Notes: generated by a model from the sequence alone, not told the origin. A stretch of 64,000 nt of DNA from an uncultured Veillonella sp. (GCA_902478055.1 CABSJL010000002.1:1-64000), one strand, 5' to 3'; numbered from the stretch's first letter, positions 8,792 through 17,557 are shown. Made by a program: numbers and translations.

Positions 8792-9796
8792 TTATTTCCC
8801 TGTCTGTGAAATACCTAAATGCTCATAGGCAAGTTTAGTGGCCACCCTCCCACGCGGTGTACGTCCTAAAAATCCTAATTGCATCAAATATGGTTCATAC
8901 ACATCTTCGATGGTATCTCTCTCTTCGCTGATAGCTGCCGCAATAGTATCTATCCCTACCGGACCACCATCATACTTTTCAATAATACACTCCAACACAC
9001 GTCGATCGATTCGATCGAGTCCTTCTTTGTCAATATATAAACGTTGTAACGCATCATCTGCAATACTTTGAGTGATAACCCCATCACCTATGACTTGTGC
9101 AAAATCACGTACCCGTTTAAGTAGACGATTTGCGATACGCGGTGTTCCCCTTGAACGTCGCGCAATTTCACTGGCCCCAGTCGGCTCAATACCAATATTG
9201 AGTATTTCTGCCGCTCGAGTCACAATAAACTCTAATTCCGGTTGTTTATAATATTCCAACCGGTTAATAATCCCAAAGCGGTCCCTTAATGGTGCCGCCA
9301 AAGCCCCCGCCCGTGTTGTGGCACCTACCAAAGTAAACTTTGGCAAATCAATACGCACCGTTCGAGCACTTGGGCCCTTACCGATGATAATATCAATTGC
9401 ATAGTCCTCCATAGCAGAGTACAATACTTCCTCTACACTGCGAGACAAGCGATGAATTTCATCGATAAATAATACATCATGATCATCTAAATTCGTTAAG
9501 ATCGCAGCCAAGTCGCCAGACTTTTCAATAGCAGGACCAGAGGTTATGCGAAAATTAACACCCAATTCATTCGCAATAATACCTGCCAGTGTAGTCTTCC
9601 CAAGACCTGGTGGACCATAGAGCAATACATGGTCTAATGCTTCACCACGCTGCTTTGCAGCTTGAATATACACATTTAGATTGCCTTTAGCCTCTTCTTG
9701 ACCTACATACTCGTTAAAGAACTTTGGTCGTAGGCTATATTGCCACATATCTTCTTCGTGCTCGCCATTTCCGACAAGGCGTACTTCTTCGTTCAT
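8792..9796 (-). CDS. ruvB: Holliday junction branch-migration helicase RuvB
   Basis: A 334-residue AAA+ motor that drives branch migration on junctions held by RuvA. The Walker A motif GPPGLGKTT, Walker B DEIHR and sensor ATTRAG are visible, followed by the winged-helix C-terminus containing GFLGRTPRGR. It begins 2 bp after the ruvA stop. The gene order ruvC-ruvA-ruvB is the classical one. Confidence 0.98.
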   Translation of the reverse strand: MNEEVRLVGNGEHEEDMWQYSLRPKFFNEYVGQEEAKGNLNVYIQAAKQRGEALDHVLLYGPPGLGKTTLAGIIANELGVNFRITSGPAIEKSGDLAAILTNLDDHDVLFIDEIHRLSRSVEEVLYSAMEDYAIDIIIGKGPSARTVRIDLPKFTLVGATTRAGALAAPLRDRFGIINRLEYYKQPELEFIVTRAAEILNIGIEPTGASEIARRSRGTPRIANRLLKRVRDFAQVIGDGVITQSIADDALQRLYIDKEGLDRIDRRVLECIIEKYDGGPVGIDTIAAAISEERDTIEDVYEPYLMQLGFLGRTPRGRVATKLAYEHLGISQTGK

Positions 9797-9798
9797 CC

Positions 9799-10407
9799 TT
9801 ATCGTCCTTTCCCAAGCTCAATCAAGCTGACCTTAATCAACTCAGATACATCGCGCTTACCATCATCTAAAGACTCTACAATGTCAGCCACATCTCGTTC
9901 TGAATAACCTAGCGACACAAGAGCCTCAATAGCCTCACCGGTAGCACCACTAGCGGCAACGCCAATCGGCTGTATAGCTGCTGGTGATTCTGCAGATATA
10001 TGCGTCATCTTCGCTAACTTATCCTTTAATTCAAGAACAAGTCGCTCTGCAGACTTCTTACCAATGCCCGGCAATTTCGTTAATTGCTGCACTTGGCCAT
10101 TGATAACAGCTAATTTGAAAGCCTCTGGTGTCATGCCAGACAAGATGCCAAGCCCCACCTTAGGCCCTATACCAGAAACAGAAATGAGTAAAATAAACAA
10201 CTCATACTCCTCTTCCGTCCAAAAGCCATAGAGTTGCATCGCATCTTCACGTACATTGAGATACGTGAATAGCATCGCCTCATGACCTTCAATCAATTGT
10301 TGTCGCGTAGTGGTCGGCACATATACACGATACCCTACGCCATGTACATCTACATAACAAGACTCTTTAAAGAGATGTGTTACGATGCCCCGTACATACC
10401 CTATCAT
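9799..10407 (-). CDS. ruvA: Holliday junction DNA helicase subunit RuvA
   Basis: A 202-residue junction-binding protein that recruits RuvB. It shows the N-terminal OB fold (MIGYVRGIV), tandem helix-hairpin-helix motifs (SGIGPKVGLGIL and PGIGKKSAERLVLELKDK) and a C-terminal domain (ALVSLGYSERDV) that contacts RuvB. The ATG shares its last base with the ruvC stop codon, so translation is coupled. Confidence 0.97.
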   Translation of the reverse strand: MIGYVRGIVTHLFKESCYVDVHGVGYRVYVPTTTRQQLIEGHEAMLFTYLNVREDAMQLYGFWTEEEYELFILLISVSGIGPKVGLGILSGMTPEAFKLAVINGQVQQLTKLPGIGKKSAERLVLELKDKLAKMTHISAESPAAIQPIGVAASGATGEAIEALVSLGYSERDVADIVESLDDGKRDVSELIKVSLIELGKGR

Positions 10408-10901
10408 TATACCAACCTCTTCAATCTATCATTGTGAGAACTATGAGCCGTACAAATAGCGACAGCCAATGCATCTGCCGTATCATCAGGCTTAATTTTC
10501 TCACGAATCCCCAAAATATTCATTGTCATATAAATGACCTGATTCTTATCAGCCTTGCCGTAACCTGTAACGGCTTGCTTGATTTGTAGCGGTGTATATT
10601 CATAAATAGGAATACGCTGTTGTTCAGCCGCTAATAAGATAACACCACGTGCTTGACCGACCTTGATGGCCGTCGTTACATTGCGGTTGAAGAATAATTC
10701 TTCTACCCCGAACTTATCAGGCTTGAATTCCTCTAGAATATCACTTAGGTCATTAAATAAAATTTCCAACCGCTGTGAATCTGTTAATTCCTTAGGAGTT
10801 GTAATAGCCCCATAGGCTACAGGTGTTAATTTGCTCCCCTTCACGTCAATAATGCCATAACCGCATATAGCCGTGCCTGGGTCAATACCTATAATTCGCA
10901 C
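10407..10901 (-). CDS. ruvC: Crossover junction endodeoxyribonuclease RuvC
   Basis: A 164-residue resolvase that cuts Holliday junctions. The RNase H-fold acidic tetrad is visible: D7 in IGIDPGT, E67 in FGVEELFF, and D140 and D143 in KPDDTADALAVAIC. The start is GTG at 10901 with AGGGGG five to six nt upstream. An extended -10 (TGCTATAAT on the minus strand, 10974-10966) about 65 bp upstream suggests that the ten-gene unit ending at secF begins here. Confidence 0.96.
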   Translation of the reverse strand: MRIIGIDPGTAICGYGIIDVKGSKLTPVAYGAITTPKELTDSQRLEILFNDLSDILEEFKPDKFGVEELFFNRNVTTAIKVGQARGVILLAAEQQRIPIYEYTPLQIKQAVTGYGKADKNQVIYMTMNILGIREKIKPDDTADALAVAICTAHSSHNDRLKRLV

Positions 10902-10965
10902 CTTAACCCCCTTAGTTTAAAAATGAGATAAGCTGTCGCCTACCTCCATTACATAATCTATTTTA

Positions 10966-10974
10966 TTATAGCAC
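10966..10974 (-). promoter_or_regulatory. Extended -10 element upstream of ruvC
   Basis: The minus strand reads TGCTATAAT, a perfect -10 with the TGn extension. No good -35 is visible at the usual distance, which is tolerated by extended -10 promoters. It lies between the yebC terminator and ruvC. Confidence 0.5.
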
Positions 10975-11063
10975 AATACCACATCGAAGTTCATGAATTT
11001 CCATAGAAAATTTATAAGAAACTCATTAATTTTCATATTCCCAATGGTTCTTTAAAAAATACA

Positions 11064-11093
11064 TAAAAAAGGAGCACCTTTAACGTGCTCCTT
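11064..11093 (-). terminator. Terminator after yebC
   Basis: A 9-bp GC-containing stem (11085-11093 with 11069-11077), 7-nt loop and a run of six T on the minus strand. It ends the transcription unit that includes the ATP-grasp operon and yebC. Confidence 0.85.
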
Positions 11094-11103
11094 ATAATAA
11101 TTA

Positions 11104-11841
11104 TTATTCTTCTTCGTCGTCTGGCAAGATACCATTGTGATATACGTTTTGTACATCATCAAGATCATCCAATACGTCGAGCATTTTTTGCATTTTTACA
11201 GCATCATCACCAGTCAACTCAATAGTTGTATCTGGAATCATGGTAATTTTAGCTACTTCTGTTTCAATGCCCGCATCAGCAAGAGCTGCTTCTACAGCAT
11301 CATAGTCTTCAGGAGTAGTATAAATTTCAAATACATCATCTTCAGACTTAAGATCTTCTGCACCTGCTTCAAGAGCAAGCATAGTCAATTCATCTTCGTC
11401 ATGACCTTCTTTATCGATAACGAAAACGCCTTTAGATTTGAACATCCAGCCTACGCAACCGCTTTCACCAAGATTACCACCTTGTTTGGAGAAAGCATGA
11501 CGCACATCAGCAGCCGCACGGTTACGATTATCCGTCATAACTTCTACAGTAACGGCAACACCGGCAGGACCATAACCTTCATATACGATTTCTTCGTATG
11601 CGTTCATATCCGTAGCGCCAACGCCCTTATCGATAGCACGTTGAATATTATCTTTAGGAATATTGTTTTCACGAGCTTTTTGTAAAGCCAATTTCAAACG
11701 CATATTACCTGTTGGATCGGCACCACCCATACGTGCTGCTACAGTAATTTCACGACCGATTTTCGTAGCCAATTTAGCCTTCAATGCATCGGTTTTACCT
11801 TTTTTATGTTTAATATTTGCCCATTTTGAATGTCCTGACAT
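11104..11841 (-). CDS. yebC: YebC/PmpR (TACO1) family protein
   Basis: A 245-residue protein that starts MSGHSKWANIKHKKGKTDA, the hallmark of the family, and carries KARENNIPKDNIQRAI and YEGYGPAGVAV. Members are annotated as transcription regulators, and recent work links them to translation through polyproline or other hard stretches in the manner of mitochondrial TACO1. In many bacteria yebC is adjacent to ruvCAB; here ruvC starts 200 bp downstream, beyond a terminator. It begins 9 bp after the SPOUT methyltransferase. Confidence 0.94.
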   Translation of the reverse strand: MSGHSKWANIKHKKGKTDALKAKLATKIGREITVAARMGGADPTGNMRLKLALQKARENNIPKDNIQRAIDKGVGATDMNAYEEIVYEGYGPAGVAVTVEVMTDNRNRAAADVRHAFSKQGGNLGESGCVGWMFKSKGVFVIDKEGHDEDELTMLALEAGAEDLKSEDDVFEIYTTPEDYDAVEAALADAGIETEVAKITMIPDTTIELTGDDAVKMQKMLDVLDDLDDVQNVYHNGILPDDEEE

Positions 11842-11850
11842 AGACGCCTC

Positions 11851-12423
11851 CTATTTATTCCACCATGCTTCGCCCCGTAATCGATCCAAGATGATTGAAA
11901 CGGCACTACGCACAGATAAATGATTGTATTCACCATGGCCATATATAGGTTCTAAAATATAGTCAAAGCTTTCCATCGTTTCTTTTGTCATACCATAACC
12001 GGTACCAAATAATACTAACACAGGGCGCCCCTCATTTTCAAGATGTTCACGCATCCGTGCATAGGAAATTGTATTATCATAGGTACGCGCATCTGTTGTC
12101 GCCACAATAGGTTTCATACCTTCTAGGTCTTCAATCATTCGCACTGCTACTGCAATAGAGTTAACCAACTCCACGCCGGTGAAAGCATCCTTGCGATCTG
12201 GATTGTAAGTAGAACCAAATCCAGATTTCCAATGTTCAATGATGGTGCGCACCAACTCACGCTGAGCAGGTATATTGTGAATCACAAAATATTTAGATAC
12301 ATCATAGGTAATAGATGCTCGTGCAACATCGTGAATATCATAATTTGTAATGGCCGTCGTAATGACCTCTTTATGCTTGTTCATAATTGGATAATGAACA
12401 AGTCCAATATATAAATTAGCCAA
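11851..12423 (-). CDS. SPOUT-type RNA methyltransferase (Methyltrn_RNA_4 family)
   Basis: A 190-residue protein read from a TTG start at 12423, giving the family N-terminus MANLYIGLVHYP; GGAG lies about 10 nt upstream. The open frame extends 11 codons further, but that extension has no family resemblance. The LFGTGYGMTKE segment and the LSVRSAVSIILDRL C-terminus fit a knotted SAM-binding fold related to TrmD. Family members are encoded near trmD in many Firmicutes, and trmD is upstream here. The RNA substrate is unknown. Confidence 0.75.
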   Translation of the reverse strand: MANLYIGLVHYPIMNKHKEVITTAITNYDIHDVARASITYDVSKYFVIHNIPAQRELVRTIIEHWKSGFGSTYNPDRKDAFTGVELVNSIAVAVRMIEDLEGMKPIVATTDARTYDNTISYARMREHLENEGRPVLVLFGTGYGMTKETMESFDYILEPIYGHGEYNHLSVRSAVSIILDRLRGEAWWNK

Positions 12424-12463
12424 AGCCCTATATCTCCACAACAATAAAAAATACAAAATAAAA

Positions 12464-13765
12464 TTAATCGATTAAAAGCGGTACAAAATAAGCTTCAGTA
12501 CCGGCAATCTCTTCTGGAGAAAAACGACAACCGACTGCAGAAGCTTGATCGCCAAGCATAAAGCAAGATAACGTCAAACAGCCTTCTTTCGTACCACTAT
12601 CTACGGTATGAGTAAAGTGTTTCTGCTTAATGAATTCCTGATGCATAACCTTTTTACTGTCCCGACAAACTATATCATCATAGTTATCTACAAATTTCTC
12701 CATGTATAGTTCAGCTTGATTTCCACGTTTTTGAACAACCTGAATATTTCGCCCTTCACGCCCCCAAATTTCCTTTTGAATATAAAGTCCATCATCAAGG
12801 TTCGAGAAATCACTTTCAAAATAGGACGGCGTCAAATAGCGCTCGATAATATCTCGCTCAGGGGCAGTAAAAAATTGGTTTGTTAAGTATAGAGCATACA
12901 CTAAGGACATAAACGATTTATTCTGTAAAATAATCGCCTCTGGTGGATTAAATAGATTAAAGCGGTATTCATTATACAAATCTAAAAACATTTCACCTAG
13001 TGGTTCACCATCTGCTGTAGTTTCATCAATCAATAGTTCCATAGGATGTAAACGATACAGATTGGCTGCATGACTACCGTCAGATAATAGAATACCCTCA
13101 TCATCAATGACCATATCATAAAAGGATAGGAATCGAACATCTGCTTCTGGGCATGCTGATTTCATAGCCTGTAAGAGAAACTGTGTAGTTCCATAGTCCT
13201 CTAAATAATCATGAAAGCACCCGAAAACAAAGGGCTCTGTTTCATTATCCGTCATCATATTATGTTGTTTATTAGTCACACTATATTTTTTACGAGACGT
13301 TCCTTCATATACGCGTTTCAAAAAACGTTTAAGTTCATTATAAGCATCTATATTAGGATCTACTTTATCAAAATATCGTGCCGCTACACCATTAGCATAA
13401 TAGCTTTCAATTAGAAAGCAGGGTGTATCCGCATTAATCTCAACCATGCGCAATTGTCCTCTATCATCAAGGACAAAGTCAAATCGAGATAACCATGTAG
13501 GTAAGCCCAATGGATTCCCACGATGTAAATAGGGAATCAAATTTTCGGGCATATCCATATTGAGAGCAAACTCATCAGGTGCCTGTTGAAATACCTTAGC
13601 GGCTTTACAAAATATTTGAAATAACATGCGCGACGCATGTCGAATTTCATCATAAAAATCAGCCGGAAAAGATTGTGTAGAAAGCGCAGGATACCGATCA
13701 TCATAGCCCTCATAATCTACAAAGGGCAATATATTCGTATCAAGTTCATCTATATACGATTTCAT
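12464..13765 (-). CDS. Glutathionylspermidine synthase-family ATP-grasp ligase (YjfC/YgiC-like)
   Basis: A 433-residue protein of the GSP_synth ATP-grasp family, whose founding member joins glutathione to spermidine by an ATP-dependent amide bond. The N-terminal half holds LRMVEINADTPCFLIES (about 145-161), the pre-ATP-grasp substrate region. The C-terminal half has YIQKEIWGREGRNI, equivalent to the Lys-GREG nucleotide-binding loop, and ends VGCRFSPEEIAGTEAYFVPLL, equivalent to the metal and phosphate end of the site. The ATG at 13765 has GGAGG eight nt upstream; an in-frame ATG 15 nt earlier overlaps the preceding stop and lacks an RBS. E. coli YgiC and YjfC are homologues without a settled substrate. 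It is the last gene of a four-gene envelope operon. Confidence 0.8.
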   Translation of the reverse strand: MKSYIDELDTNILPFVDYEGYDDRYPALSTQSFPADFYDEIRHASRMLFQIFCKAAKVFQQAPDEFALNMDMPENLIPYLHRGNPLGLPTWLSRFDFVLDDRGQLRMVEINADTPCFLIESYYANGVAARYFDKVDPNIDAYNELKRFLKRVYEGTSRKKYSVTNKQHNMMTDNETEPFVFGCFHDYLEDYGTTQFLLQAMKSACPEADVRFLSFYDMVIDDEGILLSDGSHAANLYRLHPMELLIDETTADGEPLGEMFLDLYNEYRFNLFNPPEAIILQNKSFMSLVYALYLTNQFFTAPERDIIERYLTPSYFESDFSNLDDGLYIQKEIWGREGRNIQVVQKRGNQAELYMEKFVDNYDDIVCRDSKKVMHQEFIKQKHFTHTVDSGTKEGCLTLSCFMLGDQASAVGCRFSPEEIAGTEAYFVPLLID

Positions 13766-13779
13766 AATATCGGCCTCCA

Positions 13780-14340
13780 TTAGGAACTACTAGAACGTAC
13801 ACCTGCACTACCAAAACCAGACTTTTGACCTATAGAAGAGGCTTTTTGACTTCTACGCTTCTCATAGTCTTTATAGGTACGTCGTCCTAAAGAACTATGC
13901 GTATTTGAACCTGTTGTTGTATATACATTAGGCTCCTCATAGGGTTTTAAAGGGGCTGCCACACGATAGGTCATAGTTCGTCCATCCATACGTGCTGTAG
14001 GTGGATTAAATCCATGAAAAATATAGTAGCCTGCTGCAATACTAGGTAACAGCCCCGCTAAACCAGCGTCCCATACTAAATTTCCACTAGTATCGCGGTG
14101 AAAGGTAACAGACCGGTTATCATCATATAACGCTGTTTCTTTACCATCTCCATGGTTTAATAGAGAATAACGATTACCTTGATTATCCTTTAATCGAACT
14201 TCCCCGTCATTTGCTTCAGGATAGATTTTATCACATACAACATAAGCAATGTCATTCCAGTATGAATACACACCAACGAGGCCCGCTACAGCGGCAAAAG
14301 CACTCGTTATGTATAGAGTTTTCTTACTTGGCTTATACAT
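13780..14340 (-). CDS. Membrane-anchored YjfM/YgiB-like (DUF1190-like) protein
   Basis: A 186-residue protein with one N-terminal hydrophobic segment (about 8-27) serving as signal anchor or signal peptide. A polar domain follows, with DNQGNRYSLL and RSVTFHRD, then a Gly-rich hydrophobic stretch (GLLPSIAAGYYIFHGFNPP). The C-terminus is Ser/Thr-rich and ends KSGFGSAGVRSSSS. The GFG plus Ser-rich tail resembles E. coli YgiB/YjfM, which also neighbour the ATP-grasp genes ygiC/yjfC. Homology is inferred from this tail and context, not from a full alignment. It lies 11 bp after the DUF350 gene. Confidence 0.55.
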   Translation of the reverse strand: MYKPSKKTLYITSAFAAVAGLVGVYSYWNDIAYVVCDKIYPEANDGEVRLKDNQGNRYSLLNHGDGKETALYDDNRSVTFHRDTSGNLVWDAGLAGLLPSIAAGYYIFHGFNPPTARMDGRTMTYRVAAPLKPYEEPNVYTTTGSNTHSSLGRRTYKDYEKRRSQKASSIGQKSGFGSAGVRSSSS

Positions 14341-14351
14341 AGGACACTCCC

Positions 14352-14783
14352 TTAGTGCACAGCACCACTAACAACGAGAGCAAGACCTACAAAGATACCA
14401 AATACGAGGATACCCGCTGCAGTATTACCACGCATAATCTCTTCAGATAAATTATATTTTCGATGCCATAAATTAATAAACATATAGCCTGTTACAAACA
14501 ATATAATGCCTAAAATAGCATATACGATACTGGCCACCACACCATGCAATAAAGATGTATCAGCAGTAGTCACTACAGGAGACATGATGACAGCGCGCAA
14601 AATTTCACCAATACCGATAAATGAACCCGCTGAGAGCCATGCTACAGCACAGTTACCACGTTTAATTTCTTCGCTGAATTTGCCGGGTACAAAGAAATCA
14701 ATAACAGTATTAGCTGTTAACATTAGAAAAATTCCAAAACAAGCATAAAAAATCGTCAATAATACATCTGGTATATAAATCAT
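14352..14783 (-). CDS. DUF350 (YjfL-like) integral membrane protein
   Basis: A 143-residue protein with four transmembrane helices arranged as a duplicated pair. The repeats are visible in the cytoplasmic loops: FSEEIKRGNCAVAWLSAG and LSEEIMRGNTAAGILVFG, each followed by a Gly-rich helix. This is the DUF350/YjfL pattern. A GGAGG RBS precedes the ATG at 14783. E. coli encodes YjfL next to YjfM and YjfC, the same trio as here. Function is unknown; a membrane platform for the ligase is inferred from conserved linkage. Confidence 0.8.
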   Translation of the reverse strand: MIYIPDVLLTIFYACFGIFLMLTANTVIDFFVPGKFSEEIKRGNCAVAWLSAGSFIGIGEILRAVIMSPVVTTADTSLLHGVVASIVYAILGIILFVTGYMFINLWHRKYNLSEEIMRGNTAAGILVFGIFVGLALVVSGAVH

Positions 14784-14793
14784 AATAAGCCTC

Positions 14794-15864
14794 CTAATAA
14801 TATAATTTTGTATTGGATGTGTTGTTAGAGTTGCTGGTAGGATACAAGCGTTCGCGTCCCGTATTATCCCCTAGGCGAACCATGGTCGCATAGTTATCGA
14901 GTATATGAGAGCTGATTAATGTACGATCAATAATTTTCCAATCCTCTTGTGTCAATTTTGATTGTTCACATACCTTAACCTTAGTTTGTCCATCCGTATT
15001 GGTAATGATATACACCAAGTCCCCAGAATAAAATACAATAACTTCATGTCCCTCTTCTAAGTTGTCCCGCTCATTCTTAATATCACCATTCACAGAATCA
15101 ATCAAGTCTAATGCGGTGCTAACAGGATCTAGTGTAGACGTGTATACATAGTCGCTATCCGAATCTGTTTTTGTATAATATGCAGATGTGTCATGCATAT
15201 GTTCTTTTGCCGTATAAGGCACTCCAAACATAGTGCGTATACTATGCCAAGACAAATCATTGTCCGACCAAAACAGAAATAGTAAAAATAATACACCGAC
15301 CCCTATAGAAGTAGCAACTCCTTCAAAGCGTTTTTTCAGCCGTTGATTCCGTTTCTTTTTACTAATAGCATTAGCTTCTGCATCATTACAGAGACGAATA
15401 TTCCTCAAAGGAACACGTGCCCCTTCGGCGAACATCTTTTCCCCTTTGAACCAATTTTCTTCAAAGAATACACTAGCACCGCCTTCACAAGGCAATTGGT
15501 ATTCCTTGTAGCCAGCCCGGTCACCTACAGAAGCACCACTATCACCATCTACAGCTACAACCTTCTCTAAACCGATTTGATGTAATGTAAAGCCCTTCGG
15601 TGCTCGTTTACGATAAGATGTTCTAGAAACTGTGCACCATTCATTATCATTGTATTCAATGGTAACCCATATTTTATCGGTCCCCTCAACATCCTCGAGG
15701 CCATATTCGTGCCAATAATCTCCAGGTGATTTTTGCATTGACGGCTTAGCTTTATAGGCCTGTTCCTGATCTGCTTTTGGAATAATCTCATTATATTTAA
15801 TTTTTTCAGTTATTACATAACGACTGCCCTGTACCTCAAGGACATCACAACAATTAAACTCCAT
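14794..15864 (-). CDS. DUF4178-domain membrane protein
   Basis: A 356-residue protein. The N-terminal half resembles DUF4178: VLEVQGSRYVITEKIKYNE, then WHEYGLEDVEGTDKIWVTIE and later a SVGDRAGYKEYQLPCEGG segment, all consistent with a beta-rich domain. One transmembrane helix follows at about 185-202 (SIGVGVLFLLFLFWSD). The C-terminal part is a polar domain of about 150 residues with no recognised motif. The ATG at 15864 is preceded by GAGG six nt away and begins MEFNCCDVLEVQG; an upstream in-frame ATG at 15894 would add ten residues but has a weaker RBS. DUF4178 genes often accompany DUF350 and ATP-grasp genes, and this is the first gene of that set here. Confidence 0.65.
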   Translation of the reverse strand: MEFNCCDVLEVQGSRYVITEKIKYNEIIPKADQEQAYKAKPSMQKSPGDYWHEYGLEDVEGTDKIWVTIEYNDNEWCTVSRTSYRKRAPKGFTLHQIGLEKVVAVDGDSGASVGDRAGYKEYQLPCEGGASVFFEENWFKGEKMFAEGARVPLRNIRLCNDAEANAISKKKRNQRLKKRFEGVATSIGVGVLFLLFLFWSDNDLSWHSIRTMFGVPYTAKEHMHDTSAYYTKTDSDSDYVYTSTLDPVSTALDLIDSVNGDIKNERDNLEEGHEVIVFYSGDLVYIITNTDGQTKVKVCEQSKLTQEDWKIIDRTLISSHILDNYATMVRLGDNTGRERLYPTSNSNNTSNTKLYY

Positions 15865-15938
15865 ACATAACCTCGCTCGAATAGGCAAAATCATATGGAT
15901 CTCGGCCTATTCCCTCTCCAAAACGGGATTTAATGAAA

Positions 15939-16592
15939 TTAAGCTTTAAAATAGCCTATCCGCTCATGAATCGTTTCATTTTCAATAATGGAAATACCAT
16001 ACTGCTGCCCTATTGTAGCTTTTACAAGGACATTTGCTACGTCAACCGTCTTTACGGGTTCTTGGCTCATTAATATATGAGCTTTGTTGATAACACCAAA
16101 TACAGCACAGCTAATGCGTTCTACCAACTTAGGTTCTTCTCGAATCAATGTAGCTGGACGAGCAATAACAATCGCTTCAAAGGGCAACTCTAAAATAACC
16201 TCTTCCAATTGTCCTTTCATGGACATATAGAAGAATGGAGACTTTGGATTTGCTCCCAAAGAGGATACTAAACCATATTTTTTCACACCATTTTGAGCTG
16301 CAATGCGTGCCATTTCATACTGATACGTATAATCTACGGTCCATTGTGCTTCTTTAGAGCCCGCTTGTTTACGGTTTGTACCCATAGCAGAGAATAAAAT
16401 ATCCCCTGTCACTAAGTGTGCCCATTCACGAGGTTCATCAAAATTAACAATATGAACTGTTACCTTTGGAGATGTATATGTTACTGGACGACGTACAAAT
16501 ACATGAATATCTTGAATCTCATGATTATCAATTAACGTGTCTACAATATGACTACCGACTGCACCAGTGGCGCCTAATACTAACGCTTTCAT
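15939..16592 (-). CDS. NAD(P)-binding Rossmann-fold protein (atypical SDR)
   Basis: A 217-residue protein that opens with MKALVLGATGAVGSHIVDTL, the GxxGxxG dinucleotide-binding loop of NmrA/HIM1-type atypical short-chain dehydrogenases. LFSAMGTNRKQAGSKEAQW and GLVSSLGANPKSPFFYMSMKG follow; the last contains a Tyr-x3-Lys-like arrangement. Yeast Him1 and bacterial YwnB-like proteins share this layout. Its ATG overlaps the trmD stop by 4 nt. The substrate is unknown. Confidence 0.75.
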   Translation of the reverse strand: MKALVLGATGAVGSHIVDTLIDNHEIQDIHVFVRRPVTYTSPKVTVHIVNFDEPREWAHLVTGDILFSAMGTNRKQAGSKEAQWTVDYTYQYEMARIAAQNGVKKYGLVSSLGANPKSPFFYMSMKGQLEEVILELPFEAIVIARPATLIREEPKLVERISCAVFGVINKAHILMSQEPVKTVDVANVLVKATIGQQYGISIIENETIHERIGYFKA

Positions 16593-17419
16593 TCTTCACC
16601 TTTAAGTCTTACAGACTCTTCCTCAACTATCTCTTTTAAAAGCTTAATCTCTTCTTTTGTTAATGGACGTTCCAATAAATCTGGACGTAACAACCGAGTT
16701 CTTTTAAGAGCTTCTTTTTGACGCCAAGTAGCAATATTTTTATGATGACCACTTCTCAATACATCTGGAACAGCCCAGCCTCTAAATTCAGGGGGCTTTG
16801 TATATTGAGGACATTCTAACAAAGGTTCATAAAAAGAATCCTCCTGTGCCCCACTCGCTGCACCTAGTACACCTGGAATCATGCGAGCTACTGCATCGGC
16901 TACAACCATAGCTGGCAACTCACCACCAGTTAATACATAATCACCAATAGAAATCGTTTCATCTACTAAATGTTCCTCTACACGGTAGTCTACACCTTCA
17001 TAATGACCACAAATGAGGACTATTTGATCGTATGTAGCTAGTTCACGAGCCTTCTCCTGTGTGAAAGGCTGGCCTGTAGGACCCATGAAAATAATACGAC
17101 GTCGTATACTTTCACTAGGATTACCAATAAGACTCATTTCATCACACATCTCATCGGTAGTATAGGTACTGTTAAGGGTATTGTCATATTGAGCAATAAC
17201 AGATTCCACCGCCTCAAAAATGGGAGGTGCCATCATGAGCATACCAGCCCCACCACCATACGGTGTATCATCAACTTGACCATGTTTATTGTGACTAAAA
17301 TCTCGAGGGTTAGTTACACCCATAGACAATCGTTCCGCTTCGATAGCCCGTTTTATGATGGAATGACTAAAAAAGGCATCAAAAAACTCAGGAAATAAAG
17401 ATACGATATCGATACGCAT
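16589..17419 (-). CDS. trmD: tRNA (guanine-N1)-methyltransferase TrmD
   Basis: A 276-residue SPOUT enzyme that methylates G37 of tRNAs reading CNN codons, preventing +1 frameshifts. Motifs include GGGAGMLMM near the N-terminus, FMGPTGQPFTQ, ICGHYEGVDYRV and SIGDYVLTGGELPAM, which form the trefoil-knot SAM site, plus the C-terminal GHHKNIATWRQKEAL. It is slightly longer than the E. coli protein. A terminator-like hairpin separates it from rimM, 120 bp upstream. Confidence 0.97.
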   Translation of the reverse strand: MRIDIVSLFPEFFDAFFSHSIIKRAIEAERLSMGVTNPRDFSHNKHGQVDDTPYGGGAGMLMMAPPIFEAVESVIAQYDNTLNSTYTTDEMCDEMSLIGNPSESIRRRIIFMGPTGQPFTQEKARELATYDQIVLICGHYEGVDYRVEEHLVDETISIGDYVLTGGELPAMVVADAVARMIPGVLGAASGAQEDSFYEPLLECPQYTKPPEFRGWAVPDVLRSGHHKNIATWRQKEALKRTRLLRPDLLERPLTKEEIKLLKEIVEEESVRLKGEE

Positions 17420-17520
17420 AGACCGTCCCCTATACTTATTAACTCACATAAACTCATTAGCATTATCTATATATAGCTATATTATATAACTTTTACCATA
17501 ATATACCTATATGTAGATAA

Positions 17521-17557
17521 AATAAAACCGCCTAAAGGATTATATCCATTCAGGCGG
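17521..17557 (-). terminator. Terminator-like hairpin overlapping the rimM stop codon
   Basis: On the minus strand CCGCCT (17557-17552) pairs with AGGCGG (17533-17528), with an inner ATCC... GGAT pairing, followed by TTTTATT. The rimM stop codon (17542-17540) lies inside the hairpin. Terminating ribosomes could therefore cover it and reduce termination, making read-through into trmD dependent on translation. Confidence 0.65.

Noticed and set aside
12424..12456. N-terminal extension of the SPOUT methyltransferase
   Set aside because: The eleven extra codons lack family resemblance, and a GGAG site fits the TTG at 12423.
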